A DNA stretch of 64,000 bases from Phaeobacter porticola (GCF_001888185.1 NZ_CP016364.1:1736001-1800000); one strand, 5' to 3'. Shown: positions 19,485-29,491, numbered from the stretch's first letter. Translations and numbers: made by a program. Notes: generated by a model from the letters alone, not told the origin.

Positions 19485-20294
19485 TCAGGCCGCTTGAAAG
19501 ATCATCTCTCGTCGCAAGAACTGCGTGGCGCGGTCGCTGACACGAGCGGGCACGCCGGTGGTGTAGAACCCACCCTGCCCTTGACCCATCATCTGCGGGT
19601 GACGCTCAAGGTAATCGGCCAGACTGTCGGCGACCAATCTGCCCTGACTAAACACCTGCACATCAGCGCCCAGTGCGGCCTGAAAGATCTCTTCCATCAG
19701 CGGATAATGGGTACAGCCAAGGATCGCGGCCTGCGGCTCTGGCATCTTGCGTGTCAGCGCATCTACATGGCTGCGCACCAGCGCCTCGGCGAGGATCATA
19801 TCGCCGTCTTCGATGGCATCTACCACACCGCCACAGGCCTGCGCCTCGACATCCACACCGATGGCGCGGAACGCCAGTTCGCGCTGGAACGCGCGGCTGG
19901 ACACCGTGGCGGGTGTCGCAAACAGGGCCACATGTTTGACAGCCACCTCGCGCGGCGGGGAATTGTCGCCCCATTGGCGTTCGGTCAGCGCCTCAATGAG
20001 CGGCACAAAGACGCCCAACACCCGCTTGCCCTCGGGCAGACCATCCTCTTGCATGCGGCGCAGCGCCGCCGCAGACGCGGTGTTGCAGGCCAGGATCACC
20101 AGATCGCAGCCCTTGGACCACATATCCTCAACCGCCGCTTTGGTCAGCTGATAGATGTTTTCGGCATCGCGCACGCCGTAAGGCGCATGGGCGCTGTCCG
20201 CATAGTAGAGAAATTCCACATCCGGGAGCCGCTTTTGTGCAGCATTCAGCACGGTCAGCCCGCCAAGGCCGGAATCAAAGATACCTACAGCCAT
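19485..20294 (-). CDS. murI: Glutamate racemase
   Basis: This 269-residue enzyme makes D-glutamate for peptidoglycan. The first catalytic Cys is in ACNTASA and the second in [20 protein letters not shown] is the typical N-terminus. It lies between argC and an acyltransferase gene on the same strand. Confidence 0.95.
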   Translation of the reverse strand: MAVGIFDSGLGGLTVLNAAQKRLPDVEFLYYADSAHAPYGVRDAENIYQLTKAAVEDMWSKGCDLVILACNTASAAALRRMQEDGLPEGKRVLGVFVPLIEALTERQWGDNSPPREVAVKHVALFATPATVSSRAFQRELAFRAIGVDVEAQACGGVVDAIEDGDMILAEALVRSHVDALTRKMPEPQAAILGCTHYPLMEEIFQAALGADVQVFSQGRLVADSLADYLERHPQMMGQGQGGFYTTGVPARVSDRATQFLRREMIFQAA

Positions 20295-20314
20295 CTGTCT
20301 CTCTCATTGCACCG

Positions 20315-21265
20315 TCAGGCGCGGTGTTTCTCCTCAAACTCAAAACCGTAGTCATAGGATTTGAGTGGTGTCGGAGACAGCTCATACGTGGCTTTGCGCA
20401 GGAAATCCATCATTGCTTTTGCGTCACCTGCCAGCGGGTCCAGCACATCCCGCTGGATCGGCGCTCCGATGGAGACGCGCACCGGCGTATCGACGCGTTT
20501 GTGAAACTCCTTGATTAACAGGCCCATACGTAAGGTCGGATGCAAATGACTTGCCATCTGAAACAGCCGAGAGGTATGCCCGTCAAAGTAGATCGGCACC
20601 ACAACCGCACGGGATTTTGCAATCATCCGCGCTGTAAAGCCGCGCCACATCGGGTCCATCGGCGGGACCCTTGGCCGCAGAAAAGGCCGCGCGGCGGTGG
20701 ACACGGTGCCGCCGGGAAAGATGCCGATAGCACCACCCTGCCCCAAATACTCCAACGCGGTCTTGCGGGTTTCAAGATTGGTTTTCAGCGCCGCTTTGGT
20801 TTCGGCGAAATCAATCGGCAGGATAACGCGGGCCAGATCATCAGCCTTGCGAAACACCTGATGGGCCAGAATACGGAAATCACCGCGCGCCTCTGACAGG
20901 ATATGCCCCAGCATCAACCCGTCGAGAATGCCGTAAGGGTGATTGGCGATCACCACTACAGGCTGATCTTGGGGTATATTGGCAAGCGCGCCACCCACCA
21001 CGTCCAGCTGGAGACCATAGCGGTCGCGCATCACGCTCCAGAAACTGTGCCCGGCGGCAACATCTGCCTCATACCCATCGGCACGTTTTATCAGTTGCAA
21101 ACGCCCGGTTGCGTTCTCCATCACCCGGATCACCGCACGTCCGGGCCGGGTCTGGGCGGAATGCGCATAAGAGAGATCGCGCGCGCTGCGCATTGCCTCA
21201 CGTCGTGATCCGTTTTCTCTAGGATAACTGTTCATGTTACCGGGCGTGCTGCGGGTGGGAAACAT
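20315..21265 (-). CDS. Lysophospholipid acyltransferase family protein
   Basis: This 316-residue protein has the acyltransferase motif NHPYGILDG (HX4D form), a FPGGTVS block and a long central domain of the PlsC superfamily. Such enzymes put acyl chains on lysophosphatidate or on lyso-aminolipids such as lyso-ornithine lipid. The exact substrate cannot be told from sequence. The ATG at 21263-21265 has a GAGG site about 8 nt upstream; an ATG 10 codons further in has no such site. Confidence 0.85.
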   Translation of the reverse strand: MFPTRSTPGNMNSYPRENGSRREAMRSARDLSYAHSAQTRPGRAVIRVMENATGRLQLIKRADGYEADVAAGHSFWSVMRDRYGLQLDVVGGALANIPQDQPVVVIANHPYGILDGLMLGHILSEARGDFRILAHQVFRKADDLARVILPIDFAETKAALKTNLETRKTALEYLGQGGAIGIFPGGTVSTAARPFLRPRVPPMDPMWRGFTARMIAKSRAVVVPIYFDGHTSRLFQMASHLHPTLRMGLLIKEFHKRVDTPVRVSIGAPIQRDVLDPLAGDAKAMMDFLRKATYELSPTPLKSYDYGFEFEEKHRA

Positions 21266-21425
21266 GGGATGGGCCTCGTGATCTCAGTCGCGGTCTTACG
21301 TTGGGGCAGCTTCGCTGCCTGGTCCGGCTATAGAGCCGGTATCCTAGCTTACACAACCGAGGTAACAGCCACACGACAGCCCGCCCGCCATCCTGTGTCT
21401 TTTGGGTCTTACGCAATCCGCCAAA

Positions 21426-21456
21426 CAAAAAAACGCCCCGGAAAACCGGAGCGTTC
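21426..21456 (-). terminator. Rho-independent terminator after the indolepyruvate oxidoreductase gene
   Basis: On the minus strand a stem formed by AACGCTCCGG and CCGGGGCGTT (one mismatch, TTTT loop) is followed by a run of seven T. It lies about 40 bp past the stop of the minus-strand gene. Confidence 0.85.
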
Positions 21457-21497
21457 TTTGGTGTTTTATCAGCTGCGCCCTAGGGCAATGCAGTCGT

Positions 21498-24400
21498 TTA
21501 CTCTGCGGCGGTCTTTAACTCGGTGCCGCCATGACGCAATGCGGCCAGCAGCTCCTCCCGGCGTTTTGCAGCCTTGGCTTCATTGGCCTGTTTCACCGGA
21601 CCAAAGCCCCGGATCTCCAGCGGCAATTCCGCCAGCGCAATCAGCGGCGCCATGATCTCAGGCGATGCCTTGGGCAGCCATTCCTTCATGTCGGCCTCAT
21701 ACTGCGCAATCAGCGCCCGCTCCATCTTGCGCTCAGCGGTATAGCCGAACACATCCAGCGGTGTGCCGCGCAGGCCTTTGAACTTCGCCAACAGACGCAA
21801 GCCGCGTTCCAGACCAGGGCCGAATTTGCGCTTCTTGGGGCGGCCATTGGGGTCGGTGCCTGTCAGCATCGGCGGCGCGAGGTTGTAGGAAATCTTCAGA
21901 TCACCCTCAAACTCCGCCTCGGCCTTCTCGCGGCTGGACAGCAACAGGCGCGCAACCTCGTATTCGTCCTTATACGCCAGCAGCTTGTGATAGCCCTTGG
22001 TGACCGCTTCCTTCAGCGCCTTGTCGGAAATGCCATCCAGCATCTTGCCATAGCGTTTGGCCAGACGCGGGCCTTGGTAGTCCACCAGCTGCGCACTGCG
22101 GAAGGCAATCTGCTCCTCCAGTGATTTTGGCAGCTCCACCACATTGGGCGCGATCAGTTTCTGCACCTCCTGCGGATACAGCACTGCCCAGCGACCGATA
22201 TCAAAGGCGCGCAAATTGCGTTCAACAGCAGCCCCATTGAGCGTGATCGCCTCCTGAATGGCCTCCAGGCTGATCGGCAACAAACCACGCTGCCAGGCTG
22301 CGCCAAAGATCATCATGTTGGAGAAAATCGAATCTCCCATGCTGGCGCGCGCCAGATCGGAGGCATCAAACAGATCCAGCCGATCCCGCAGCCGGGCCTC
22401 CAGTGCGACCTGAAGGCGGTCAGTAGGCAGCTGAAAATCAGTGTCGCGGGTGAAATCACCGGTAATGATCTCATGGCTGTTCACCACCGCACCGGTCTTG
22501 CCAGTTTTCATCAGACCAATGGTCTTTGCGCCAGCCGACACCACCAGGTCACCACCAATCAGCGCATGCGCTTCGCCAGTGGCGACCCGGATGGCGCTGA
22601 TGTCTTCGGGTTTGTTGGCGATCCGGCAGTGGATATGCACAGCGCCGCCCTTTTGGGCGAGGCCGGCCATTTCCATCATGCCTGCGCCCTTACCATCAAT
22701 CTGTGCGGCCTGTGCCAGCACCGCACCGATGGTGACAACGCCGGTGCCACCAACGCCGGTGATTACCACATTATGAGTGCCGTCAATCGCGGGCAGTTCC
22801 GGTTTGGGCAGGTCCGGCAGATCCAATGCGGCGGTTGGCTCCTTACGGATCTTGGCACCTTCGATGGTCAGGAAGGACGGGCAGAAGCCTTTGACGCAGC
22901 TGAAATCCTTGTTGCAGGAGGACTGGTCAATCGCCCGCTTGCGGCCCAGCTCGGTCTCCTTTGGCACGATAGAGACACAGTTGGACTGAACACCACAATC
23001 ACCGCAGCCTTCGCAGACGTCCGAGTTAATGAACACGCGCTGATCGGGATCGGGGAACTGGCCCTTCTTGCGACGGCGACGTTTCTCGGCGGCACAGGTC
23101 TGGATATAGATGATGGCAGAGACGCCTTCGACCGTTTCCATTTCCTTTTGCACCGCCATCAGCTCGGCCCGCTCATGCATCCGCATACCCGCCGGGAACA
23201 GCTTGGCGTCGACGTCTTCTTTCTCATCATAAACCACGGCGATGGTCTTCATTCCCATGGCCGTCAGTTCATGCGCGATCTGATGTGCGGTCAGCCCGCC
23301 CTCGGCCTCTTGTCCGCCCGTCATGGCGACGGCGTCATTGTAAAGGATCTTGAAGGTGATGTTGGTCCCCTCGGCCAGCGCCGCCCGGATCGCCTGCACA
23401 CCGGAGTGGTTGTAGGTACCATCGCCAAGGTTCTGGAACACGTGCTTGCGGGTGGAGAATGGCGCCTCACCGACCCAGTTCACACCTTCGCCGCCCATAT
23501 GGGTAAAGCCGGTGGTTTCGCGGTCCATCCACTGCACCATGAAGTGACAGCCGATGCCCGCATAGGCGCGGCTGCCGTCGGGCAGCTTGGTCGAGGAATT
23601 ATGCGGACAGCCCGAACAGAAATACGGCAGACGGGCGGCGATTTCTTCGGCGTTGTCGGCGCGTTTGGCATCATCCAGCGCGGTCAGCCCGGCGCGGATC
23701 GCCTCTGTTTCGCGCCCCTCTTCGATTAGGATCTGGCCCAGTTTCTCGGCGATCATGATCGGGTCGAGCGCGTATTTGGTCGGGAACAGCTCTTCGCGGT
23801 GCATGGCACCCGCGCCGCCCTTGTACCAGCCATAGACGCGGCGACCCTGACGGTCGTCAAAAATGGCTTCCTTGATCTGGATCTCGATTAGCTTGCGCTT
23901 TTCTTCGACCACCACGATCAGGTCCAGCCCTTCGGCCCAGTCGTTGAAGCCCTTCATATCCAGCGGCCAGGTCTGGCCGACCTTATAGGTGGTGATGCCC
24001 AGCCGTTCGGCCATGGTCTCGTCGATGTTCAGCAGCGACATAGCATGGACCAGATCCAGCCAGTTTTTGCCCGCGGCCACAAAACCGATCTTGGCACCGG
24101 GTTTGCCCCACATGCGCTTGTCCATCTTGTTGGCGTGGCTGAACGCCTCCGCTGCAAAGCGCTTGTAGTCGATGATGCGGTTTTCCTGCCGGAACCGGTC
24201 ATCATCCAGACGGATGTTCAGCCCGTCGGCAGGCATGTCGAACTCCGGCGTGACCAGCTTCATTCGGTCGGGGTTTCCGTCAACTACGGATGTGACCTCG
24301 ATCGTGTCTTTCATCGTCTTCAGACCGACCCACAGACCGGAAAATCGGCTCAGCGCAAGACCATAGGCACCGTAGTCCAGGATTTCCTGCACGCCAGCCG

Positions 24401-24917
24401 GGCTGACGATGGGCAGGTAGCAATCCATCAGCGACCATTCCGACTGGTGCAACACGGTGGAGCTTTCGCCGGTGTGATCATCCCCCATCGCGACCAGAAC
24501 GCCGCCGTGTTTGGACGAACCGGCCATATTGGCGTGGCGGATCGCATCGCCTGAACGGTCAACGCCCGGTCCCTTGCCATACCACAGGCCAAAGACACCG
24601 TCGTATTTGCCCTCGCCCCGGACCTCAGCCTGCTGCGCACCCCATAGGGCGGTCACGGCGAGGTCTTCGTTCAGACCAAACTGAAAGGTAACATCGCTGG
24701 CGGTCAGATGTTTTTCCGCCCGTTTCATCTGCATATCAACCGCGCCAAGGGGCGAACCGCGATAGCCTGTCACAAGACCGGCGGTATTCAGCCCCGCGGC
24801 CTTATCCCGGTGTTTCTGCATCAGCATCAGACGCACCAGCGCCTGCGTGCCGTTCAGCATTACCTGGGATTTTGTCAGATCAAATTTGTCGTTCAGAGAA
24901 ATTTTCTGCGTGCTCAT
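21498..24917 (-). CDS. Indolepyruvate ferredoxin oxidoreductase family protein (fused alpha/beta type)
   Basis: This 1139-residue fusion enzyme oxidatively decarboxylates aryl pyruvates (indolepyruvate, phenylpyruvate) to aryl-acetyl-CoA, passing electrons to ferredoxin. TPP-binding and pyruvate-oxidoreductase alpha regions fill the first two-thirds (LVTGYRGSPLGAVD near the start; GIGCHFM and GGEGVNWVG). Cysteine-rich VCEGCGDCGVQSNC suggests a 4Fe-4S site. The gamma-like domain carries ITGVGGTGVVTIG. A TTG upstream is open, but the ATG at 24915-24917 has GGAGG 6 nt upstream. It is divergent from a LysR regulator, likely its controller. Confidence 0.9.
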   Translation of the reverse strand: MSTQKISLNDKFDLTKSQVMLNGTQALVRLMLMQKHRDKAAGLNTAGLVTGYRGSPLGAVDMQMKRAEKHLTASDVTFQFGLNEDLAVTALWGAQQAEVRGEGKYDGVFGLWYGKGPGVDRSGDAIRHANMAGSSKHGGVLVAMGDDHTGESSTVLHQSEWSLMDCYLPIVSPAGVQEILDYGAYGLALSRFSGLWVGLKTMKDTIEVTSVVDGNPDRMKLVTPEFDMPADGLNIRLDDDRFRQENRIIDYKRFAAEAFSHANKMDKRMWGKPGAKIGFVAAGKNWLDLVHAMSLLNIDETMAERLGITTYKVGQTWPLDMKGFNDWAEGLDLIVVVEEKRKLIEIQIKEAIFDDRQGRRVYGWYKGGAGAMHREELFPTKYALDPIMIAEKLGQILIEEGRETEAIRAGLTALDDAKRADNAEEIAARLPYFCSGCPHNSSTKLPDGSRAYAGIGCHFMVQWMDRETTGFTHMGGEGVNWVGEAPFSTRKHVFQNLGDGTYNHSGVQAIRAALAEGTNITFKILYNDAVAMTGGQEAEGGLTAHQIAHELTAMGMKTIAVVYDEKEDVDAKLFPAGMRMHERAELMAVQKEMETVEGVSAIIYIQTCAAEKRRRRKKGQFPDPDQRVFINSDVCEGCGDCGVQSNCVSIVPKETELGRKRAIDQSSCNKDFSCVKGFCPSFLTIEGAKIRKEPTAALDLPDLPKPELPAIDGTHNVVITGVGGTGVVTIGAVLAQAAQIDGKGAGMMEMAGLAQKGGAVHIHCRIANKPEDISAIRVATGEAHALIGGDLVVSAGAKTIGLMKTGKTGAVVNSHEIITGDFTRDTDFQLPTDRLQVALEARLRDRLDLFDASDLARASMGDSIFSNMMIFGAAWQRGLLPISLEAIQEAITLNGAAVERNLRAFDIGRWAVLYPQEVQKLIAPNVVELPKSLEEQIAFRSAQLVDYQGPRLAKRYGKMLDGISDKALKEAVTKGYHKLLAYKDEYEVARLLLSSREKAEAEFEGDLKISYNLAPPMLTGTDPNGRPKKRKFGPGLERGLRLLAKFKGLRGTPLDVFGYTAERKMERALIAQYEADMKEWLPKASPEIMAPLIALAELPLEIRGFGPVKQANEAKAAKRREELLAALRHGGTELKTAAE

Positions 24918-24965
24918 CCTGGGCCTCCCCAACCTCGATTAGCTTGCACTTCTTGACACCATATT

Positions 24966-24984
24966 AGGTCATAATTGCTGACCT
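24966..24984. promoter_or_regulatory. Operator-like inverted repeat AGGTCA-N7-TGACCT
   Basis: Perfect 6-bp arms (24966-24971 and 24979-24984) with a 7-nt AT-rich spacer lie between the divergent oxidoreductase and LysR genes. This spacing fits a dimeric transcription factor site, perhaps for the LysR protein itself. Confidence 0.45.
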
Positions 24985-25077
24985 GTATACTGTTTTTTGC
25001 CGGAATATGTTTCTGGTCGCCCTATCAAATTGAAAGTTTCGATACATTTCATATAGGCTGCAACAGAGGCATCGAAA

Positions 25078-25992
25078 GTGACGGGTATGGATTGGGATAA
25101 GCTTAGAATATTTCACGCGGTGGCGGACGCAGGCAGTCTGACCCACGCAGGCGACAAGCTGAACTTGTCGCAGTCGGCGGTCAGCCGGCAGATTCGCGCA
25201 TTGGAAGAGAGCCTCAGCTCGACGCTGTTTCACCGCCACGCGCGGGGGCTGATTCTCACCGAACAGGGGGAGTTGCTGTTTGACGCCACCAAATCTATGT
25301 CAAAACGGCTTGAGGCCGCCTCCGCCCGCATTCGCGACAGCGAAGAAGAAGTGTTCGGAGAGCTGCGCGTCACCACCACCTTTGGCTTTGGTACCCTGTG
25401 GCTGGCGCCGCGCCTGACCAAGCTTTATGAGCAATACCCGGACCTGAAGATTGATCTGATGCTGGAAGAGCGCGTGCTGGACCTGCCCATGCGCGAGGCG
25501 GATGTGGCCATCCGTATGAAGGAACCCAGCCAGGCGGATCTGATCCGCAAGCGTCTGATGACCGTGCAGATGAAACTCTATGCCTCACGCGCCTACGTCG
25601 AACGCAACGGCGCACCGGAACAGGCGGAGGATATCGTCGATCACCGGCTGATCTGCCAGAACCCTCGCTCCGCTCAGGTCGGCTCGGCTGCCGTTCTGGT
25701 GCAGAAACTAATGACCCATAACCCGTCCTCCCTGCTGACAGTGAACAACTACTTTGGTGTGCTACAGGGCGTGATCCATGATCTGGGCATCGGGGTGTTG
25801 CCCGACTACGTGACTGAGGACTTTCCCGACCTGGTGCCAGTCCTGCAGGAAGAGGACACCAGCGACGTGCCGGTCTATCTCGCCTACCCGGAAGAATTGC
25901 GCCATTCCCGGCGGATTTCCGCATTCCGGGACTTCGTCCAGAATGAGATTATTGCACATCGCAAGCACATGAAAGAACTGGGCAAAATCTGA
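25078..25992 (+). CDS. LysR-family transcriptional regulator
   Basis: This 304-residue regulator has an N-terminal helix-turn-helix (LTHAGDKLNLSQSAVSRQIR, about residues 22-41) and a C-terminal periplasmic-binding-protein-like effector domain. It is divergent from the indolepyruvate oxidoreductase gene, so it probably regulates that gene. Start is uncertain: the GTG at 25078 has AGAGG 8 nt upstream, while an ATG at 25087 has no good site; both give a normal N-terminus. Confidence 0.88.
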   Translation: MTGMDWDKLRIFHAVADAGSLTHAGDKLNLSQSAVSRQIRALEESLSSTLFHRHARGLILTEQGELLFDATKSMSKRLEAASARIRDSEEEVFGELRVTTTFGFGTLWLAPRLTKLYEQYPDLKIDLMLEERVLDLPMREADVAIRMKEPSQADLIRKRLMTVQMKLYASRAYVERNGAPEQAEDIVDHRLICQNPRSAQVGSAAVLVQKLMTHNPSSLLTVNNYFGVLQGVIHDLGIGVLPDYVTEDFPDLVPVLQEEDTSDVPVYLAYPEELRHSRRISAFRDFVQNEIIAHRKHMKELGKI

Positions 25993-26003
25993 CATTCAGA
26001 GAG

Positions 26004-26022
26004 CCATGCAAAAAATGCATGG
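26004..26022 (+). repeat. Short hairpin after the LysR gene
   Basis: CCATGCA and TGCATGG arms enclose five A residues 12 nt past the LysR stop. No T-run follows, so it is a weak 3'-end signal at best. Confidence 0.3.
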
Positions 26023-26084
26023 CGGCCTTGTCATTTTCCCAGTCTGATTGCTCTTGATCGGGGCGCATCACACCCCTAAATCAC

Positions 26085-26163
26085 ATTTCGAAGGCAGCGA
26101 CATTGTCGTCCTTCATACCTCCCTGTTGGACTTCGGCCGAGCTTAGTGCTCGGCCTTTTTTTT
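26085..26163 (+). ncRNA. Candidate CcsR-like small RNA with anti-Shine-Dalgarno loop
   Basis: A short stem GTCC/GGAC (26108-26111, 26128-26131) shows an ACCTCCC motif in its loop and runs directly into a terminator. A possible alternative sigma factor promoter (CTTGAT at about 26050, then CCTAAA) lies upstream, spaced by about 16 nt. Rhodobacter CcsR RNAs carry a CCUCCUCCC loop motif and use RpoH promoters, so this could be a relative. The 5' end is inferred; no expression evidence is available. Confidence 0.35.
26135..26163 (+). terminator. Rho-independent terminator
   Basis: GGCCGAGC and GCTCGGCC arms (loop TTAGT) are followed by eight T residues. It ends transcription 140 bp past the LysR stop, or the candidate small RNA above. 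Confidence 0.88.
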
Positions 26164-26330
26164 AGCCCACTGCTCTGCGGTGTTTCCGCTTGGATACCAG
26201 CGACAGGCGCCGTCATCATTACCCCACCATCTGACGCCATCCTCACCGCGACGCACGATGCAGGTCAACCGGGACGTCCCTCAGTTTCGCCATAGCAGCC
26301 CATCAACAACCACAGTGCCGCGATTTTCAT
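26143..26330 (-). pseudogene. Possible frameshifted small lipoprotein-like gene
   Basis: An ATG at 26328-26330 opens a frame beginning MKIAALWLLMGCYGETEG that stops at 26265. The next frame, open from a TTG at 26266-26268 to the TAA at 26143, encodes 41 residues that look coding, including VRWWGNDDGACRWYPSG. A single shift would join a signal-like N-terminus to this Trp-rich tail. Its 3' end overlaps the plus-strand terminator, whose T-run reads as an AAA-AAA-AAG run here. This may be a real small gene, a pseudogene or chance. Confidence 0.3.
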
Positions 26331-26601
26331 CGTAACCGCTCAATATTCACTCAGACATTTGATGCACCCTATTGGCGCGGTAGCAGCACTCATGACCCCG
26401 GATCATCGCCACCGGTCATTTTAAAAAATCCTCCGCCACTCGTCAGCAGCACATTATCTATATATATCAGTATATTAACTCCTGAACGCCTGCCAGTCAT
26501 GGTGCTCCAAATTTCAATGACCGCGAAAATTCAGGAACCATCCTCCCCCAGCTCTCGTTGAGTAGGCAGAACATACATCAATTATTTAAAGGAGAGCCAA
26601 T
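26164..26601. other. Non-coding region upstream of the PRC-barrel gene
   Basis: Apart from the possible frameshifted minus-strand frame, no gene is supported. The stretch at 26455-26475 is AT-rich and likely part of the promoter of the PRC-barrel gene. A ribosome site lies at 26589-26595. Confidence 0.45.
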
Positions 26602-26997
26602 ATGCTTCGCATGACCTCAATCGCCGCCCTTATCGCCGTCACCGGTGCCGCTAATGCCGACGTTCTGACCGAAAACGCGACCCCGAATGATGCCGGTGAA
26701 ACCTTCGTTGAAGAGAACATCGAATTCATTGGCGCGCCGGTCGTTGATGTGAATGGCATGTTGCTCGGCAAGGTGGTCGAAGTCAGCACTGCCCCCGGCC
26801 CTGACCGCCAAATTCTGGTCGAGTTCCGCGACAATTTCTCCGACAAGCTGAGCGGCATGCGCTTCAACCTTGATGGCATCTGGGAAACCGATGGCGTGCT
26901 GCGCATGGGTCAGACCACTGGCGAGCTCAAGACTATGCTGGAAACCTATGCCAGCGAGAACCCTGAAAAGCTGACAGACGGTTCCGTCCTGAACTAA
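26602..26997 (+). CDS. Secreted PRC-barrel domain protein
   Basis: This 131-residue protein has a cleavable signal peptide (about residues 1-19, ending ANA) and a PRC-barrel-like domain with the pattern IGAPVVDVNGMLLGKVVEV. PRC-barrels are found in RimM and photosynthetic reaction centre H subunits; periplasmic versions are of unknown role. The ribosome site AAAGGAG is excellent. It has its own terminator at 27054 and no obvious operon partners. About 600 bp of mostly non-coding DNA precede it. Confidence 0.8.
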   Translation: MLRMTSIAALIAVTGAANADVLTENATPNDAGETFVEENIEFIGAPVVDVNGMLLGKVVEVSTAPGPDRQILVEFRDNFSDKLSGMRFNLDGIWETDGVLRMGQTTGELKTMLETYASENPEKLTDGSVLN

Positions 26998-27053
26998 GCG
27001 ACGTCACTAAAGAGTGATCGCCCCCGCCCCATGCGGGGCCGGGGACCACAGCA

Positions 27054-27086
27054 GAGCCAGAGCCTTATCGGCTCTGGCTCTCTTTT
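27054..27086 (+). terminator. Rho-independent terminator after the PRC-barrel gene
   Basis: GAGCCAGAGCC and GGCTCTGGCTC (11-bp arms, loop TTATC) are followed by TCTTTT. A second GC-rich hairpin (CCCCGCCCC / GGGGCCGGGG) sits just before it at 27022-27044. Confidence 0.88.
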
Positions 27087-27209
27087 GCATGTGCAGCACG
27101 TTTTGCGCAACGCGGCCCCGCGCTGCTGTCACCTTGCGCTTTTTCCTTCCCCCTTGGCCTTCCTTGCCCTAAAAGGCGCGCAATCGCAGCCATTGGGGAC
27201 GTTACACGG

Positions 27210-29375
27210 ATGCAAGAACCCGCCATCACGCCTGAACTGATTGCCAACCACGGGTTGAAGCCCGAGGAATACGATCTGATCCTCGAAATCATCGGGCGGG
27301 AGCCAACATTCACGGAGCTGGGCATTTTCTCGGCCATGTGGAATGAGCACTGTTCTTACAAATCCTCCAAGAAATGGCTTCGCACCCTGCCGACCGACGG
27401 CCCGCAGGTCATCTGTGGTCCCGGCGAAAACGCAGGGATTGTGGATATCGGCGACGGCGATGCCGTTGTTTTCAAAATGGAAAGCCACAACCACCCGTCC
27501 TACATCGAGCCTTATCAGGGCGCGGCGACCGGGGTTGGCGGCATTTTGCGGGACGTCTTCACCATGGGCGCGCGGCCCATTGCATCTATGAATGCGCTGT
27601 CCTTCGGCGAGCCGTCCCACCACAAGACCCGCCAGCTGGTCAACGGCGTGGTCGAAGGCATTGGCGGCTATGGCAACTGCTTTGGGGTTCCTTGCGTCGG
27701 CGGAGAAGTCCGCTTTCACCCGGCGTACAATGGCAACTGCCTTGTGAACGCCTTTGCGGCCGGCCTCGCCAAAACAGACAGCATTTTCTACTCCGCCGCC
27801 TCCGGCGTTGGTATGCCTGTGGTCTACCTTGGTGCAAAAACCGGGCGCGATGGCGTTGGTGGGGCCACCATGGCGTCTGCGGAATTCGACGACACCATTG
27901 AAGAAAAGCGCCCCACCGTTCAGGTTGGCGACCCCTTCACCGAAAAACGCCTGATGGAAGCCACGCTGGAGCTGATGCAGACCGGCGCCGTGATCTCGAT
28001 CCAGGACATGGGGGCTGCTGGACTTACGTGTTCTGCCGTGGAAATGGGCGACAAGGGCAAGCTGGGTGTTAAGCTGAACCTTGAAGACGTGCCGCAACGC
28101 GAAGAGAACATGACAGCCTATGAGATGATGCTGTCGGAATCTCAGGAACGTATGCTGATGGTACTGAAGCCAGAGCTGGAAGCTGAAGCGCGCGCCGTGT
28201 TTGAGAAATGGGACCTCGATTTCGCCATCGTCGGTGAAACCATCGCCGAGGATCGCTTCCTGATCCTGCACAACGGTGAGGTAAAGGCCGATCTGGTTCT
28301 GTCGAAACTGGCCTCTACCGCGCCGGAGTACGACCGTCCCTGGGTGCCGACCCCAGCGGCTGAACCGCTGACCGACGCCGACGTGCCCACCATTGATCCG
28401 ATTGACGGCCTGAAGGCTCTGCTGACCTCGCCGAACTACGCAGGCAAGCAGTGGGTTTATGAACAATACGACACCACCGTGATGGGCGACACCGCCCGCC
28501 GCCCTGGCGTGGGCTCCGGCATTGTGCGCGTGCATGGCACCGACAAACAGCTCGCCTTCACCTCGGACGTGACCCCGCGCTATGTCATGGCAAACCCGTT
28601 TGAAGGTGGCAAACAGGCAGTCGCCGAAGCCTATCGCAACTTGACAGCTGTGGGTGCCAAACCCTTGGCAACAACCGACAACCTGAATTTTGGCAACCCT
28701 GAGAAGCCCGAAATCATGGGCCAGTTCGTCGGCGCCATCAAAGGCATCGGCGAGGCGGTCGCCGCACTGGACATGCCGATCGTGTCCGGCAACGTCTCAC
28801 TTTATAACGAAACCGATGGCAAGGGCATCCTGCCCACACCAACCATCGGCGCCGTTGGTCTGATCGCGGCCGACGAAGAGGCCATCAGCGGCGAAGTGCG
28901 TGACGGCCATATTGCCTTGCTGATTGGCGAAACCGTTGGTCACCTTGGCCAATCTGCTCTGCTGGCCGAGGTGTTTAACCGCGAGGACGGCGACGCCCCG
29001 GCGGTGGACCTGGAAGCGGAGAAGCGCAACGGTGAGTTCATTCGCGCCAACCGTGAGCTGATCAAAGCCTGCACCGACTTAAGCGACGGTGGTCTGGCCA
29101 TGGCAGCCTTTGAACTCGCCGAAGGCGCTGGTGTTGGCGTGCAGATCGACGCCGGCGACACCCCGACTGTGTTTGGCGAGGATCAGGCGCGCTACCTCGT
29201 AGCCTGCAACTTCGATCAGGCCGAGGCACTGATGATGGCAGCAGGTCAGGCCGGTGTCACGGTCACCAGCGTCGGCAAATTCGGCGGCGACATGGTGAAG
29301 ATCGGCGGCTCAGAGGCCCCGCTGGCCGAACTGGCTGAGGTCTTCCGGCGCAGTTTTGCAGAGGCAGTGGCCTGA
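27210..29375 (+). CDS. purL: Phosphoribosylformylglycinamidine synthase subunit PurL
   Basis: This 721-residue protein is the ATP-dependent synthetase subunit of the fourth step of purine synthesis. It is the short bacterial form that works with PurS and PurQ. The start shows [18 protein letters not shown] with its catalytic His, and the middle has [20 protein letters not shown] and [16 protein letters not shown]. Length is usual for the short form. A terminator-like hairpin follows at 29414. Confidence 0.96.
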   Translation: MQEPAITPELIANHGLKPEEYDLILEIIGREPTFTELGIFSAMWNEHCSYKSSKKWLRTLPTDGPQVICGPGENAGIVDIGDGDAVVFKMESHNHPSYIEPYQGAATGVGGILRDVFTMGARPIASMNALSFGEPSHHKTRQLVNGVVEGIGGYGNCFGVPCVGGEVRFHPAYNGNCLVNAFAAGLAKTDSIFYSAASGVGMPVVYLGAKTGRDGVGGATMASAEFDDTIEEKRPTVQVGDPFTEKRLMEATLELMQTGAVISIQDMGAAGLTCSAVEMGDKGKLGVKLNLEDVPQREENMTAYEMMLSESQERMLMVLKPELEAEARAVFEKWDLDFAIVGETIAEDRFLILHNGEVKADLVLSKLASTAPEYDRPWVPTPAAEPLTDADVPTIDPIDGLKALLTSPNYAGKQWVYEQYDTTVMGDTARRPGVGSGIVRVHGTDKQLAFTSDVTPRYVMANPFEGGKQAVAEAYRNLTAVGAKPLATTDNLNFGNPEKPEIMGQFVGAIKGIGEAVAALDMPIVSGNVSLYNETDGKGILPTPTIGAVGLIAADEEAISGEVRDGHIALLIGETVGHLGQSALLAEVFNREDGDAPAVDLEAEKRNGEFIRANRELIKACTDLSDGGLAMAAFELAEGAGVGVQIDAGDTPTVFGEDQARYLVACNFDQAEALMMAAGQAGVTVTSVGKFGGDMVKIGGSEAPLAELAEVFRRSFAEAVA

Positions 29376-29413
29376 TCCGGCACGCCGCGAACACCATTGC
29401 TGCAAGTGATATA

Positions 29414-29451
29414 GAAACGGGTGGGATGGCGTAGTCATCTCACCCGTTTTG
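29414..29451 (+). terminator. Rho-independent terminator after purL
   Basis: AAACGGGTG and CACCCGTTT arms, extended by a G-T wobble and GAT/ATC, form a long stem followed by a short T-run. It lies about 40 bp past the purL stop. Confidence 0.75.
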
Positions 29452-29491
29452 CAACTGGCCACCAAACCGCCCAGACAAGGGATCTGATCCT

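Noticed and set aside
27129-28535. Long minus-strand frame opposite purL
   Set aside because: Antisense shadow; the plus strand encodes clear PurL.
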